A stretch of 64,000 nt of DNA from NCBI GenBank assembly GCA_017640615.1, contig JAEPQK010000006.1, positions 124,001 to 188,000 on the forward strand, read 5' to 3'. Below are positions 8,086-17,379 of the stretch, one piece after another; within the stretch, counting starts at the first letter, position 1; every line of letters begins with the position of its first letter. Source of the stretch: Rhizobiaceae bacterium. Lineage in GTDB: Bacteria; Pseudomonadota; Alphaproteobacteria; Rhizobiales; Rhizobiaceae. The translations under genes and the position numbers were made by a program. The notes beneath the pieces are model-generated. The model did no database searches and was not told the origin of the DNA. It saw nothing but the letters and a program-made list of their open reading frames with translations.

Positions 8086-8129
8086 GAGGACGCGCGAGTC
8101 GCGCGCCGCAACCGCACACAAGGAGACGC

Positions 8130-9140
8130 ATGACCACGCAGTTCACACGGCGTTTGGACAGAGCCGTCCGCATCGAATGGCCAACGATGGCTCTCATTGC
8201 CGGCTGTTACCTGATCTGGTTCGGGGCTGGGTTCGTGCTGTGGCATTCGCTTCCGATCACCGCGCTCGTGATTCTCACATTGGTCGTCGCGCTGCAATCA
8301 TCGCTGATGCACGAGGCCTCTCACGGACATCCCACCCGCAACGCGCTCTTCAATGAGTTGCTTGTCGGGCTGCCGGTCGGCCTTGTCTGGCCCTATCGCC
8401 GGTTCAAGTCGATCCACCTTCGCCACCATGCGGATGAGCGGCTGACCGACCCGTTCGACGACCCGGAGAGCTACTACAAGGCGCTTTGGCAATATCAGGC
8501 AATGCCGGGCTGGCTGCAGCAGCTGCTGGTCATCAACAACACAATGGTCGGTCGCTTCTTCCTCGGTCCGCTTTTGTCGAATGCCGGGTTCGTAGCCGGC
8601 GACCTCAAACTGCTTGCCGCGGGGGACCGGGCGATCTGGCGCGCATGGCTGCACCATGCCGCAGGGTTGGGGTTCGTCATCCCGATCTTAGTTTTCGTCT
8701 TCGAAATGCCTTTCTGGGCCTACCTTGTGCCGGTCTATTTCGGTCAGTCGATCATTTCGATCCGTACCTATGCCGAACATCGGTGGTCGGAACGGCCGGA
8801 CGGGCGTACGCTGATCGTCGAGCACACGCCGCTGGCGCTGCTCTTCCTCAACAACAATCTGCACTATGTGCACCACAAGCTGCCGACCGCGCCGTGGTAT
8901 GCGCTGCCGAAGCTCTTCCGCGAACGCCGCGACGAGTGGCTGAAGGCCAATGACGGCTATTATTATGCGAACTATCTGGCGCTGGTGCGCGATTTCGCGT
9001 TTCGGCCGAAACAGACAGTCGCGCATCCCGTGCTGCGGCGCGAGGCGGAGCCCGGCCGGGCTTTCCGGCCGCGCGTGCGGACGCAGAATATTCACGGGCT
9101 TGGCACCGCGCCTGCACCTGCCAAGCGATCAGACGATTGA
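8130..9140 (+). CDS. Fatty acid desaturase-superfamily membrane diiron protein
   Basis: 336 residues with hydrophobic stretches and the three histidine boxes of membrane diiron enzymes: HEASHGH at 61-67, HLRHH at 96-100 and HYVHH near residue 248. The family inserts double bonds or hydroxyl groups using O2 and reduced ferredoxin at the membrane. AGGAG precedes the ATG. The gene heads a two-gene unit with the PhnD-like protein and sits among betaine and sulfonium genes. The substrate may therefore be a small methylated compound or a head-group and not an acyl chain; that is inference. The tail after about residue 305 is rich in Arg and Pro. Confidence 0.85.
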   Translation: MTTQFTRRLDRAVRIEWPTMALIAGCYLIWFGAGFVLWHSLPITALVILTLVVALQSSLMHEASHGHPTRNALFNELLVGLPVGLVWPYRRFKSIHLRHHADERLTDPFDDPESYYKALWQYQAMPGWLQQLLVINNTMVGRFFLGPLLSNAGFVAGDLKLLAAGDRAIWRAWLHHAAGLGFVIPILVFVFEMPFWAYLVPVYFGQSIISIRTYAEHRWSERPDGRTLIVEHTPLALLFLNNNLHYVHHKLPTAPWYALPKLFRERRDEWLKANDGYYYANYLALVRDFAFRPKQTVAHPVLRREAEPGRAFRPRVRTQNIHGLGTAPAPAKRSDD

Positions 9141-9177
9141 GCCCATCGCGCTGGCGCGTAGCCTCGCGCGGCGCTAG

Positions 9178-9996
9178 ATGACTTTCATGAGCCTGATTGC
9201 CTCTCTTTCCATGTATGACTGGCCCGAAACGCGTGTCGAGATCGACGCGCAATGGACGGCCATTCGCGACGTGCTGCGCGCTGCCGGTGTCGATGCGCCA
9301 GACACGCTGACCCGGCGCAATGCCGATTTGCCGCCGGTTGCTGGCGGCATCAAAGATACTGATGGCACGATTATCGCGGCCGATCCTGCGACTTTGCCGG
9401 CAGACGAATTCGACGTTCGCACAATGTGGCGGCATCCGGCGCTGCTTTTTGCACAGACCTGCTGGGGGCCGATGGAGCTCGGGCTTGGCGACCACGTCCA
9501 GTTGCTCGGCCAGCCGGACTATTCCGACTGTGAAGGCGGCGAGGGCGCGTACTATTCGAGTGCGATTCTTGCCCGCCGCGACGATGTTAATCTCCCTGCG
9601 CCAAACGATGGCGCAGCCCTGCTGCCGCTCGAGACGATGCGCGGGGCACGTCTTGCTTTCAACGGACCTGACTCCATGTCGGGCATTATCGCGCTGACCC
9701 GCGACCTTGAAGCCGCGGGCGAAAGCCACAACATCTTTTCGTCAATGCTGGAAACGGGTTCGCATCGCGCCTCGATAGCCGCCATCGCGCGCCGAGAGGC
9801 TGATATCTGCGTCGTCGACTGCCGCTCCTGGCAACTGGCAAAGCGTTTCGAGGAAAGCGCTTCAGAGGTTTCCGCCATCGGCTGGACGGCGCGTCGGCCG
9901 GGACTGCCATACATCTGTTCGCGCACTTTGCCAGCAAGCACCGTCACAACGATGCGCGATGCGCTGCTTAGCGCCGGGATCACCGTTGCCGGCTAG
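9178..9996 (+). CDS. PhnD/SsuA/transferrin-like substrate-binding protein without signal peptide
   Basis: 272 residues with the layout of type II periplasmic binding proteins of the phosphonate/PhnD family: SLSMYDWPETRVEIDAQW at the N-terminus, a LGDHVQLLGQPDYSDCEGGE region, and GARLAFNGPDSMSG as a ligand loop. It has no signal peptide or lipobox, and no ABC permease or ATPase lies next to it. It may therefore act in the cytoplasm as a ligand-binding or sensing protein. The start is 9178 or the in-frame ATG at 9187. It follows the desaturase gene by 37 bases, and its stop overlaps the convergent DddP-like gene by 4 bases. Confidence 0.7.
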   Translation: MTFMSLIASLSMYDWPETRVEIDAQWTAIRDVLRAAGVDAPDTLTRRNADLPPVAGGIKDTDGTIIAADPATLPADEFDVRTMWRHPALLFAQTCWGPMELGLGDHVQLLGQPDYSDCEGGEGAYYSSAILARRDDVNLPAPNDGAALLPLETMRGARLAFNGPDSMSGIIALTRDLEAAGESHNIFSSMLETGSHRASIAAIARREADICVVDCRSWQLAKRFEESASEVSAIGWTARRPGLPYICSRTLPASTVTTMRDALLSAGITVAG

Positions 9997-11360
9997 CCGC
10001 CGAGGCGTGCGTCAAGCGGGAAGTGTGAAAGCTGCTCGTGTCCTGTTTCGGTGATGAGCACCTGCTCTTCGAGCTTCACCCCCTCATGGCCGCCCAGGCG
10101 TCCCATATAGCTTTCCACGCAGATCACCATGCCGGGCTCGAGCACCGCGTCGAAGGTCTCCGGCGTCAGCTCCTGCGGGTGGAAGACAGAGGGGTATTCG
10201 TCACAGAGGCCCACACCATGCATCAAAACCCCGTAGCGGTTGGGCATACAGTCGGGCGGCGCAAGCAGGCATGAATGCGATAGTTCCTGCAGCGTCACGC
10301 CGGGCTTAAGCAGTTCGGTGTTGTACGCCACCTGTTCGGCGGCAAGGCGATAGAGGTCGCGCTGTTCGTTCGTCGGCTGGCCGTCACCTGCGAGCCAGGT
10401 TCGCGAGATATCGCAGCAATAGCCATAGGGGCCGACGAGGTCGGTGTCGAAGGCGACAATATCGCCATCCTCGATTACGCGCGAGGAGGACTCCTGAAAC
10501 CAGGGATTGGTGCGCGGGCCCGACGCCAGCAGCCGCGTTTCGATCCATTCGCCGCCGCGCATGATGTTGCCCTTGTGCAGCAGCGCCCACAGATCGTTTT
10601 CGCTCATGCCGGGGCGCATGGCGGCTTCCATCTCGTGCATGGCCTGCTCGCAGGAGTGGATGGCGCGGCGCATGCATTTCAGCTCATCCGGTCCTTTGAT
10701 GACGCGGGCAAGCTCCATGATCGATTCGCCATTGTGAACTTCGAGCCCTGCGGCCGTGAGGCCGGCAACGCCTTCTGCATCGAGATGATCGACCGCTATG
10801 CGCCGGTTGCCGCCGCTGTGTGTCTGCACCAGATCGGCGATCTCGGCCGCCCAAGGCCGGATCGCATCGTTGATGCGGTCGCCGGCAAACATATAGATCC
10901 AACTGCGGGCAGGGCGCACTTCGTCCACGATGCCGGTATGGTCGGACAGGTGGAAGCAGTTCTGGAATTCGAACAGGACGACCGGGCCGTTCGTTGCGAC
11001 AAACAGATAGCGGCTGGCGTCATGCGCTGTCCAAAGCTGCATGTTTGTGTGGTCGGCGGCATAACGGATGTTCAGCGGGTCGTAGAGCAGGATGCCGGCC
11101 AGATCGCGCCGTCCCAGCTCGGCACGAATGCGCGCCAGCCTGCGCTGCCGCATCGCCGAAAGGTCGGGCGCGGGCAGGCCGGCGGCCGCCCATTCGCTCT
11201 CGGCGAGCACGCCGTAGCCGAGGAGATGCTGATTGAGCGATGCCGCTTTCGAGCGGGCAAGTCGGGTCAGTTCGGCTTCGTCCAGCCTCGTGGCATCGGG
11301 GAGAAACGGCATGATCTTGCGGTGCTTTCCGAACTTCGCACTCGGCTCAGTTGTCGTCAT
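9993..11360 (-). CDS. dddP: DddP-like DMSP lyase (M24 peptidase fold)
   Basis: 455 residues; AAGGAGG lies close before the ATG at 11360. It has the M24 (creatinase/aminopeptidase P) fold. Compared from memory with marine DddP, the six metal ligands are all present at a constant shift of +10: Asp305, Asp307, Asp317, His381, Glu416 and Glu431. The residues special to DddP, Tyr376 and the catalytic Asp387 in HGVGLCDEYP, are also present. The segments RGGEWIETRLLASGPRTNPW and TNMQLW match DddP closely. DddP splits dimethylsulfoniopropionate to dimethyl sulfide and acrylate in the cytoplasm. No acrylate or DMSP transport gene is nearby, so a related betaine-like substrate or a DddP paralogue of other function remains possible. 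Confidence 0.65.
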   Translation of the reverse strand: MTTTEPSAKFGKHRKIMPFLPDATRLDEAELTRLARSKAASLNQHLLGYGVLAESEWAAAGLPAPDLSAMRQRRLARIRAELGRRDLAGILLYDPLNIRYAADHTNMQLWTAHDASRYLFVATNGPVVLFEFQNCFHLSDHTGIVDEVRPARSWIYMFAGDRINDAIRPWAAEIADLVQTHSGGNRRIAVDHLDAEGVAGLTAAGLEVHNGESIMELARVIKGPDELKCMRRAIHSCEQAMHEMEAAMRPGMSENDLWALLHKGNIMRGGEWIETRLLASGPRTNPWFQESSSRVIEDGDIVAFDTDLVGPYGYCCDISRTWLAGDGQPTNEQRDLYRLAAEQVAYNTELLKPGVTLQELSHSCLLAPPDCMPNRYGVLMHGVGLCDEYPSVFHPQELTPETFDAVLEPGMVICVESYMGRLGGHEGVKLEEQVLITETGHEQLSHFPLDARLGG

Positions 11361-11525
11361 GCGATCCTCCTTATTTTGCGTTGGCTATCCGATGCAGTCG
11401 GCGCGCAAGGCGCTTTGGTTTCGTGCACGCGATGCTGAGGTCAATGCGGCCGTGCATTTTTGCGTCACTCGCCGACTGAGAGTAGAATTGCGGCGCAGCC
11501 ACGGTGAGACCAAACCGGAGGTAGG

Positions 11526-13127
11526 ATGCATCGCGCGATTTCGCTTGTGTGCTTCGCCATAATGGCGATTGTCGCCGGTGGCACGGCGAGTGGCGCCGAC
11601 ACCGACCGGATCGCCTGGGTCGTCGGGAACGCGACATATCAGCAACTGCCAAGTGTGGCGCATGCGGTCAATGATGCGCGAACTGTTGCAGAGGCGCTGC
11701 GGCTTGCCGGTTACGAGGTTCGCGACGCCTATGAGCTGGATGAGAGCGAACTCTCCGTCGTGTGGCTCGACGTCAAGCGCACCATGGCGCAGCAGGCCTG
11801 CAGCGACTGCGTGTTCTACTTCTCTGGCCATGCCAAGGCGGATGGGGCGGAGCAGCGCTTTCTGCCGGTCGACTATGACGAAGACTATCCGCCGTTCATC
11901 TATCCAAGCTTTCGCGAGCTGTTCGAGGCGCTCAATGCGCATCAGACCGATAGGGGCGCGAGTGTGCTCCTTCTGGATGTCGGGCAAGCGCCTTCCAGAA
12001 GCCGTAGCGCGTCCTTCCTCGAATTTGACCTGAGCGCGACGACGGTCAGCCGCACTGCGCTCATCTTCTCTTACCGACCTGACGTAACTGACGCCGGGGA
12101 CGACGAGCACAACAGCCCGTTTGCACGTGCGATCGTTAAAGAGCTGCGCAAGCCGGGTCTTGAGCTCAGCGACTTCTATCGCGGCATCGCCGCCGACGTT
12201 CGCAACGAAACGGAAGGGCGTACCTGGCCGCGCCTGATGGGTTTTCTGCCGCGTCCGTTCTATTTCTTCCCGGAGGAGGATCGCGGCACCATCTCCGCCG
12301 AGACTGCCGACCTGCGCGCTGCGCATGTGATCGTGCCGCAGGCCGATGGCAGCCTCGTTCCGACCTACACGACCAGCCATGCTCTTCTGATCGGCGCCAG
12401 CCACTATCAGGCCAATGCGACGTGGTTTGACCTGCCGGGGGTCGAGAAGGACGTCGCGGCGGTCGGCAAGGTGCTTGCCGAAAAGCACGGCTTCGAAGTG
12501 ACCACGGTGATGGATCCGACCAAGGAGGACCTTGAGACGGCTCTGGCCGAGTTCGCCGCGAAAAACGGCTCGGACGAAAATGCGCGGCTCATTGTTTATT
12601 ATGCCGGGCATGGCTACACGCTTGGCGTTCCACCGCTCAGAACCGGCTGGGTGGTGCCGGTCGATGCGCCGGACCCCAACAAGGATCCGAGCGGCTTCTT
12701 CCGTACCGCGCTGTCCATGGACCAGATCAGCAAATATTCGCTGCTGATCAACGCCAAACATGTACTCTGGGTCTTCGACAGCTGCTTCTCCGGCCAGCTC
12801 ATCGAGACTTTGAGGGGCGGAGAGGCGCCGGGCAAATGGGAGACATTCCTGCAAACCGGCAAGGTGCGCCGTGTCATCACCTCCGGGTCGGCGGACCAGC
12901 TGGTGCCCGATCGCAGCGTCTTCGCAAGCTATTTCGTCGCTGCTCTCGACGGCAGCCTGCAGGCAGGCAGCGACGACGGACTGCTGACCGGCAATCAGTT
13001 GTCGCACTTCCTGAAAGGCAAGGTCATCCAGGACCGGGGCGACAGCCAGACGCCGCAGTTCGGCACGATCAAGCTGTTTGGGGCTCAGGAAGGTGACATC
13101 ATCTTCCGCGTTGAGCCGCCTGGCTGA
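11526..13127 (+). CDS. Exported tandem caspase-fold (peptidase C14) protein
   Basis: 533 residues. A signal peptide covers about residues 1-23 (cut after TASG). Two caspase p20-like domains follow. The first (about 27-245) keeps the histidine (SGHAKADG, His102), but the cysteine position reads LLLDVGQA with Gly153, so it is probably inactive. The second (about 283-530) has the full dyad, His362 (YYAGHGY) and Cys420 (VFDSCFSG). Such proteins are metacaspase-like proteases of uncertain role, with preference for basic residues in known cases. It is divergent from the DddP-like gene by 165 bases and has GGAGG before its ATG. Its biological link to its neighbours is unclear. Confidence 0.85.
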   Translation: MHRAISLVCFAIMAIVAGGTASGADTDRIAWVVGNATYQQLPSVAHAVNDARTVAEALRLAGYEVRDAYELDESELSVVWLDVKRTMAQQACSDCVFYFSGHAKADGAEQRFLPVDYDEDYPPFIYPSFRELFEALNAHQTDRGASVLLLDVGQAPSRSRSASFLEFDLSATTVSRTALIFSYRPDVTDAGDDEHNSPFARAIVKELRKPGLELSDFYRGIAADVRNETEGRTWPRLMGFLPRPFYFFPEEDRGTISAETADLRAAHVIVPQADGSLVPTYTTSHALLIGASHYQANATWFDLPGVEKDVAAVGKVLAEKHGFEVTTVMDPTKEDLETALAEFAAKNGSDENARLIVYYAGHGYTLGVPPLRTGWVVPVDAPDPNKDPSGFFRTALSMDQISKYSLLINAKHVLWVFDSCFSGQLIETLRGGEAPGKWETFLQTGKVRRVITSGSADQLVPDRSVFASYFVAALDGSLQAGSDDGLLTGNQLSHFLKGKVIQDRGDSQTPQFGTIKLFGAQEGDIIFRVEPPG

Positions 13128-13147
13128 AACCCGGCCGCCTAGGCTGA

Positions 13148-15721
13148 TCACGCCCGCATCTTCTCGCCTTTGGGATCGAAAGGCGGGTCGACATTGATGC
13201 GCGCCGCACAGCGGTGGCCGAGAATTTCAATCTCGAACATGCCTTCGCTTTCGTCCTCGGCGAGTGCCGCCGGCACGTAACATTGGGCCATCGATTTCTC
13301 GACATAGTGGGCGTAGCCGCCAGATGTGACCCAGCCGACGACGCTCCATTCGCCATCATGGATGCCGCGTATGGAGGCCGCGCCAAAGTCGGCTTCCGAA
13401 CCCTCGGCGACCTTGCCGTCGGGCCCATAGCGGCTCGGCCCGTGGCCATGCGGGTCTTCCACGGTACCGAAATCCTTGCCGTTTACCTTCGCCCATATCG
13501 GCTCGTCGCCCATCACGTCGGCGTCGATTGCATCGATAATCATGGAGACGCGGCGCAGCTTCGGTCCGTCCGCCAGCTCCTTCGCGGCAGCATCGCGGCC
13601 GATGAAGTCGTTCTTCTCCATCTTGATGAAGCGGTCCATTGAACCTTCGAACGGGCCATAGATCGGTCGCAACTCGCGGAACCAGGTGGGGAAGTTCTTT
13701 TCAAGACGCATCGACAGCAGCGCGCGCATGCCGAAATCGGCGATGCCGAATTCCTCGCCGGCTTCCTTGATTGCCGCGTAGACCTTGCGCTCGTATGCAG
13801 GCGGCATCCAGATTTCGTAACCGAGATCGCCGGTATAGGTGAGGCGGTTGACCATGCAGGGTGCGCCGCCAACGGCCATTTCGCGGAAATCCATGAAGCG
13901 GAAAGCGGTGGGAGAGATGTCCTCGTCGACCAGTTTCTGCAGCACGTCGCGACTGTGCGGCCCCGCAATGGAGAGACCGACCAGCGTCTGGTCGAAGCGA
14001 TGGATCGATACCGAGCCATCCTTTGGCTGATGCTGCTCGAACCAGCGCATGTGATAGATTTGCGCCGCGGATGAACCGAAGACCATGAAGCGCTCGTCGT
14101 CTGCCTTGGCGATGGTGAAGTCGCCGATCAGCTTGCCGAATTCGTTGAGCATGGGGGTCAACACAATGCGGCCGGTCTTCGGCATGCGGTTGGTCATCAG
14201 CCTATTGAGGAAATCCTCTGCGCCGGGGCCGGTGACTTCATATTTGGCGAAGTTGGCGATCTCGGTGACGCCGACGCGCTCGCGCACAGCGCGCACCTCG
14301 TTGCCGACATGCTCGAAATCGTTGGAGCGGTGGAAGGAGACGATGTCCTTGGGTTCCGTGCCTTTCGGCGCAAACCAGAGGGGCGTTTCGAGGCCCCAGC
14401 TGTCGCCCATGACAGCGTTCTGCGCGACCATCGTGTCGTAGAGCGGCGTGGTCTGTGCGGGCCTGGCCGCGGGCAATTCCTCGTTCGGGAACCGGATCGA
14501 GAAACGGCGCGAATAGTTTTCGCGCACCTTGGCGTTGGTATAGCGCAATGTCGCCCACTCGCCGAAGCGGCTGACATCCATGCCCCAGACATCGAAGCCC
14601 GGATCGCCATTGACCATCCAGTTGGAGAGCGCGAGGCCAACGCCGCCGCCTTGGCTGAAGCCCGCCATAACCGCGCAGGCCGACCAGAAGTTGGTCAGTC
14701 CCTGCACTGGGCCGACGAGCGGGTTGCCATCTGGCGCGAAGGTGAAGGGGCCGTTGATGATTTGCTTGATGCCGGTGCGCTCAAGTGCGGGGAAGTGCCG
14801 GAAGCCGACCTCCAGCGATGGCGTGATGCGGTCAATGTCAGGCTGCAACAATTCGTGGCCAAAATCCCAGGGCGTGTTGACCGGCGACCACGGAACGCAC
14901 GCCTTTTCATAGGTGCCGAGCAGCATGCCTTGGCGTTCCTGCCGCGTGTAGATCTCACCCTTGAAGTCGATTACGTGACAGAGTTCGCGGCCGGACGACT
15001 GGTTGTATTCGATCACCTCCGGCATGTCCTCCGTCAGGAGATACATGTGCTCCATAGCAAGCACCGGCAGCTCGAGGCCGACCATACGGCCGATCTCGCG
15101 GGCCCACAGACCACCGCAGTTGACGACGTGCTCGGCGCGCACGGTGCCCTGTTCTGTAACGACGTTCCAGGTGCCGTCCGGATCCTGCGTGAGTTCCTTG
15201 ACCGGGTTGCGCAGCACGATTTCGGCGCCGAGCTGGCGGGCGGCTTTCGCGTAAGCGTGTGTGGTGCCCGAGGGGTCGAGATGGCCTTCAATCGGGTCCC
15301 AAAGCGCACCGACGAATTTGGTTTCGTCCATGATCGGGAACATCGCCTTCGCCTCCGACGGCGTGACGAGTTCGGTTTCCATGCCGAGATAGCGGCACTT
15401 GGCGTGGACGAGGCGCAGGAAATCCATGCGCTCGGGCGTGTCGGCCATCTGGAAGCCGCCGACCAGATGCAGCGAACAGGACTGGCCGGTGAGCTCTTCC
15501 AGCTCATCATAAAGCCCGATCGTGTATGCTTGAAGCTTGGCGACGTTGGGGTCGCCGTTCAGCGTGTGGAAGCCGCCGGCGGCGTGCCAGGTCGACCCCG
15601 ATGTGAGTTCCGACCGCTCGATCAGCATGACGTCGGTCCAGCCGGCCTTGGCCAGGTGGTAGAGCACCGAACAACCGACGACGCCGCCGCCAATGACAAC
15701 CGCTTTTGTGTGGGATTTCAT
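13148..15721 (-). CDS. Dimethylglycine dehydrogenase-type FAD oxidoreductase with GcvT domain
   Basis: 857 residues, the length of DMGDH/sarcosine dehydrogenases. Residues 1-370 form the DAO FAD domain (GGGVVGCSVLYHLAKAGW). GSTWHAAGG at 43-50 carries His46, the position of the covalent FAD histidine in mammalian dimethylglycine dehydrogenase. A middle FAO_M region follows, then a GcvT aminomethyltransferase domain with its C-terminal barrel (about 430-850) that would pass the C1 unit to tetrahydrofolate. The expected reaction is dimethylglycine or sarcosine to the N-demethylated amine plus methylene-tetrahydrofolate. It lies 59 bases downstream of MttB copy 2 on the same strand. That order suggests the methyltransferase makes its substrate. 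Confidence 0.85.
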   Translation of the reverse strand: MKSHTKAVVIGGGVVGCSVLYHLAKAGWTDVMLIERSELTSGSTWHAAGGFHTLNGDPNVAKLQAYTIGLYDELEELTGQSCSLHLVGGFQMADTPERMDFLRLVHAKCRYLGMETELVTPSEAKAMFPIMDETKFVGALWDPIEGHLDPSGTTHAYAKAARQLGAEIVLRNPVKELTQDPDGTWNVVTEQGTVRAEHVVNCGGLWAREIGRMVGLELPVLAMEHMYLLTEDMPEVIEYNQSSGRELCHVIDFKGEIYTRQERQGMLLGTYEKACVPWSPVNTPWDFGHELLQPDIDRITPSLEVGFRHFPALERTGIKQIINGPFTFAPDGNPLVGPVQGLTNFWSACAVMAGFSQGGGVGLALSNWMVNGDPGFDVWGMDVSRFGEWATLRYTNAKVRENYSRRFSIRFPNEELPAARPAQTTPLYDTMVAQNAVMGDSWGLETPLWFAPKGTEPKDIVSFHRSNDFEHVGNEVRAVRERVGVTEIANFAKYEVTGPGAEDFLNRLMTNRMPKTGRIVLTPMLNEFGKLIGDFTIAKADDERFMVFGSSAAQIYHMRWFEQHQPKDGSVSIHRFDQTLVGLSIAGPHSRDVLQKLVDEDISPTAFRFMDFREMAVGGAPCMVNRLTYTGDLGYEIWMPPAYERKVYAAIKEAGEEFGIADFGMRALLSMRLEKNFPTWFRELRPIYGPFEGSMDRFIKMEKNDFIGRDAAAKELADGPKLRRVSMIIDAIDADVMGDEPIWAKVNGKDFGTVEDPHGHGPSRYGPDGKVAEGSEADFGAASIRGIHDGEWSVVGWVTSGGYAHYVEKSMAQCYVPAALAEDESEGMFEIEILGHRCAARINVDPPFDPKGEKMRA

Positions 15722-15780
15722 AGCACTGCTTCCGATGCTTGGGAGTTTGATTCAGGTCGATTGCTGGTCTGCACCATCGC

Positions 15781-17352
15781 TCAGAAGTCCGTCGGTGCGC
15801 CGCCTTCGGCGATGCGTTTGTCGACAAATGCGTTGAGCTCTTCTTCGATTGCCGGGTCAATCGGCGGTTTTTCATAGGCGGCGAGCCGCTCTTTCCAGAT
15901 ACGGTTCGCGCTTTCCATCACGGTAGGCGAGCCGGCATTCGCCCAGGATTCGAAATTGCGCCAGTCCGATAGAATTGGCGCATAGAATGCGGTTTTGTAA
16001 CGCTCCCGCGTATGCTGGGTACCGAAGAAATGCCCGCCGGGGCCGACATCGCGAATGGCATCGACGGCGAGCGCGTCTTCCGTCATTTCGAGCGGGGCGA
16101 GGAACTCCGCGACCATCTGCAGAAGGTCGAAATCGAGGATCATCTTTTCGTAGGAGCAGCGCAGGCCGCCTTCCAGCCAGCCGGCGCCGTGCATGAGGAA
16201 GTTGCCGCCGCCCTGAATCGCGCCCCAAAGCGAGAAAACACTCTCATAGGCCGCCTGCGCATCCACGGTATTGGCCGCGCAGGTGTTGGATGTTCGGTAA
16301 GGCACGCCGTAGCGTCGCGCGAGCTGGCCGCCGACCATCTGCGCTTTCATGTATTCGGGCGTGCCGAAGGCCGGCGCGCCCGACTTCATGTCAACATTGG
16401 AGGTGAAGCCGCCATAAACGACCGGCGCACCCTTTCTCACCATCTGCGCGAAGGCCAGCCCGACCAGCGCTTCGGCGTTCTGTTCGACAAGTGCGCCGGC
16501 GACAGTGACCGGCGCCATGGCGCCCGCCAGCGTGAAGGGTGTGACAATCACAATCTGCCCGGCGGATGCCATCTGGATGATGCCTTCCATCATCGGGATG
16601 TCGAGCTTGAGCGGCGAGTTGGTGTTGATGATCGTGTAGAGCGACGGCTCACGCTCAAGCTGCTCGCGCGAAATACCACGCGCGATGCGCGCCATCTCAA
16701 TGCCGTCCGTGTTGCGCTCCTTGCCAAGCGAATAGGCATGGAAGGGCTTGTCGGTCAGCGTGATCAGGTCGCGGATGCACTCCAGATGGCGCACGGATGG
16801 GTGAATGTCCGTCGGCTCCACGGGATAGCCGCCGGTGACATTGATGATGTTGTGTGTCTGCGCCAGCCTGATGAAATTGCGGAAGTCTTCTTGATTTCCA
16901 GGCCGCCGGCCGCGATCCAGATCGGACGAATTGGGCGCGGAGCCCATCTGCGAAAAGATGATGTTTTTGCCACCGAAACGAACGTCGTGGGCCGGGTTTC
17001 TGGCGTGAAGCGTGAATTCTGAGGGGCAGTGCGCAACGAGCTCGAGGATCATTTCCGGGTCGAAGCGGACCTTCTCCGAGCCCTCCTTGACGTCTGCGCC
17101 ATGTTCTTTCATCAGCCGGCGAGCATCGTCATGCAGCACGTCCATGCCGATTTCTTTCAGCACGCGCAGCGAAGCGAGGTGGATCGATTCCAGTTCGTCC
17201 TCAGACACCAGATTTGTCGGCTGAAACGGTATCTGCAGTTGGCGGAAAGGCGGCTGTGCGAAAGTGGCAGCATCCGCGGCGCGTTTCCCGGCCCGGCCGC
17301 CGCGCCGGCCGCGTTCAGGAATTGCCTCTTGCGGAAGGCTCGCCTCGGTCAT
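15781..17352 (-). CDS. Trimethylamine/quaternary-amine methyltransferase family protein, MttB-like (copy 2)
   Basis: 523 residues, paralogous to the copy at 431-2008, with matching blocks such as HGAGWLEGGL and TPFTLAGAMAPVTVAGA. There is no in-frame stop, so no pyrrolysine. The N-terminus is again Arg/Gly-rich (ERGRRGGRAGKRAA). It is first in a two-gene unit with the dimethylglycine dehydrogenase and is divergent from a sarcosine oxidase-like gene across 94 bases containing a GTCCA inverted repeat. A reasonable reading is glycine betaine plus cob(I)alamin protein to dimethylglycine plus methylcobalamin protein. No second corrinoid protein lies beside it, so it would share the one at the left edge. 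Confidence 0.87.
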   Translation of the reverse strand: MTEASLPQEAIPERGRRGGRAGKRAADAATFAQPPFRQLQIPFQPTNLVSEDELESIHLASLRVLKEIGMDVLHDDARRLMKEHGADVKEGSEKVRFDPEMILELVAHCPSEFTLHARNPAHDVRFGGKNIIFSQMGSAPNSSDLDRGRRPGNQEDFRNFIRLAQTHNIINVTGGYPVEPTDIHPSVRHLECIRDLITLTDKPFHAYSLGKERNTDGIEMARIARGISREQLEREPSLYTIINTNSPLKLDIPMMEGIIQMASAGQIVIVTPFTLAGAMAPVTVAGALVEQNAEALVGLAFAQMVRKGAPVVYGGFTSNVDMKSGAPAFGTPEYMKAQMVGGQLARRYGVPYRTSNTCAANTVDAQAAYESVFSLWGAIQGGGNFLMHGAGWLEGGLRCSYEKMILDFDLLQMVAEFLAPLEMTEDALAVDAIRDVGPGGHFFGTQHTRERYKTAFYAPILSDWRNFESWANAGSPTVMESANRIWKERLAAYEKPPIDPAIEEELNAFVDKRIAEGGAPTDF

Positions 17353-17379
17353 TCACTCCCCCATGCAAATTGCCGTTCA

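Noticed and set aside
11385-13151. Minus-strand reading frame of 588 codons opposite the caspase-fold gene
   Set aside because: The plus-strand protein has a signal peptide and caspase motifs; the antisense product resembles nothing.
14309-15877. Plus-strand reading frame of 522 codons opposite dimethylglycine dehydrogenase
   Set aside because: Antisense shadow of a clear FAD/GcvT enzyme.
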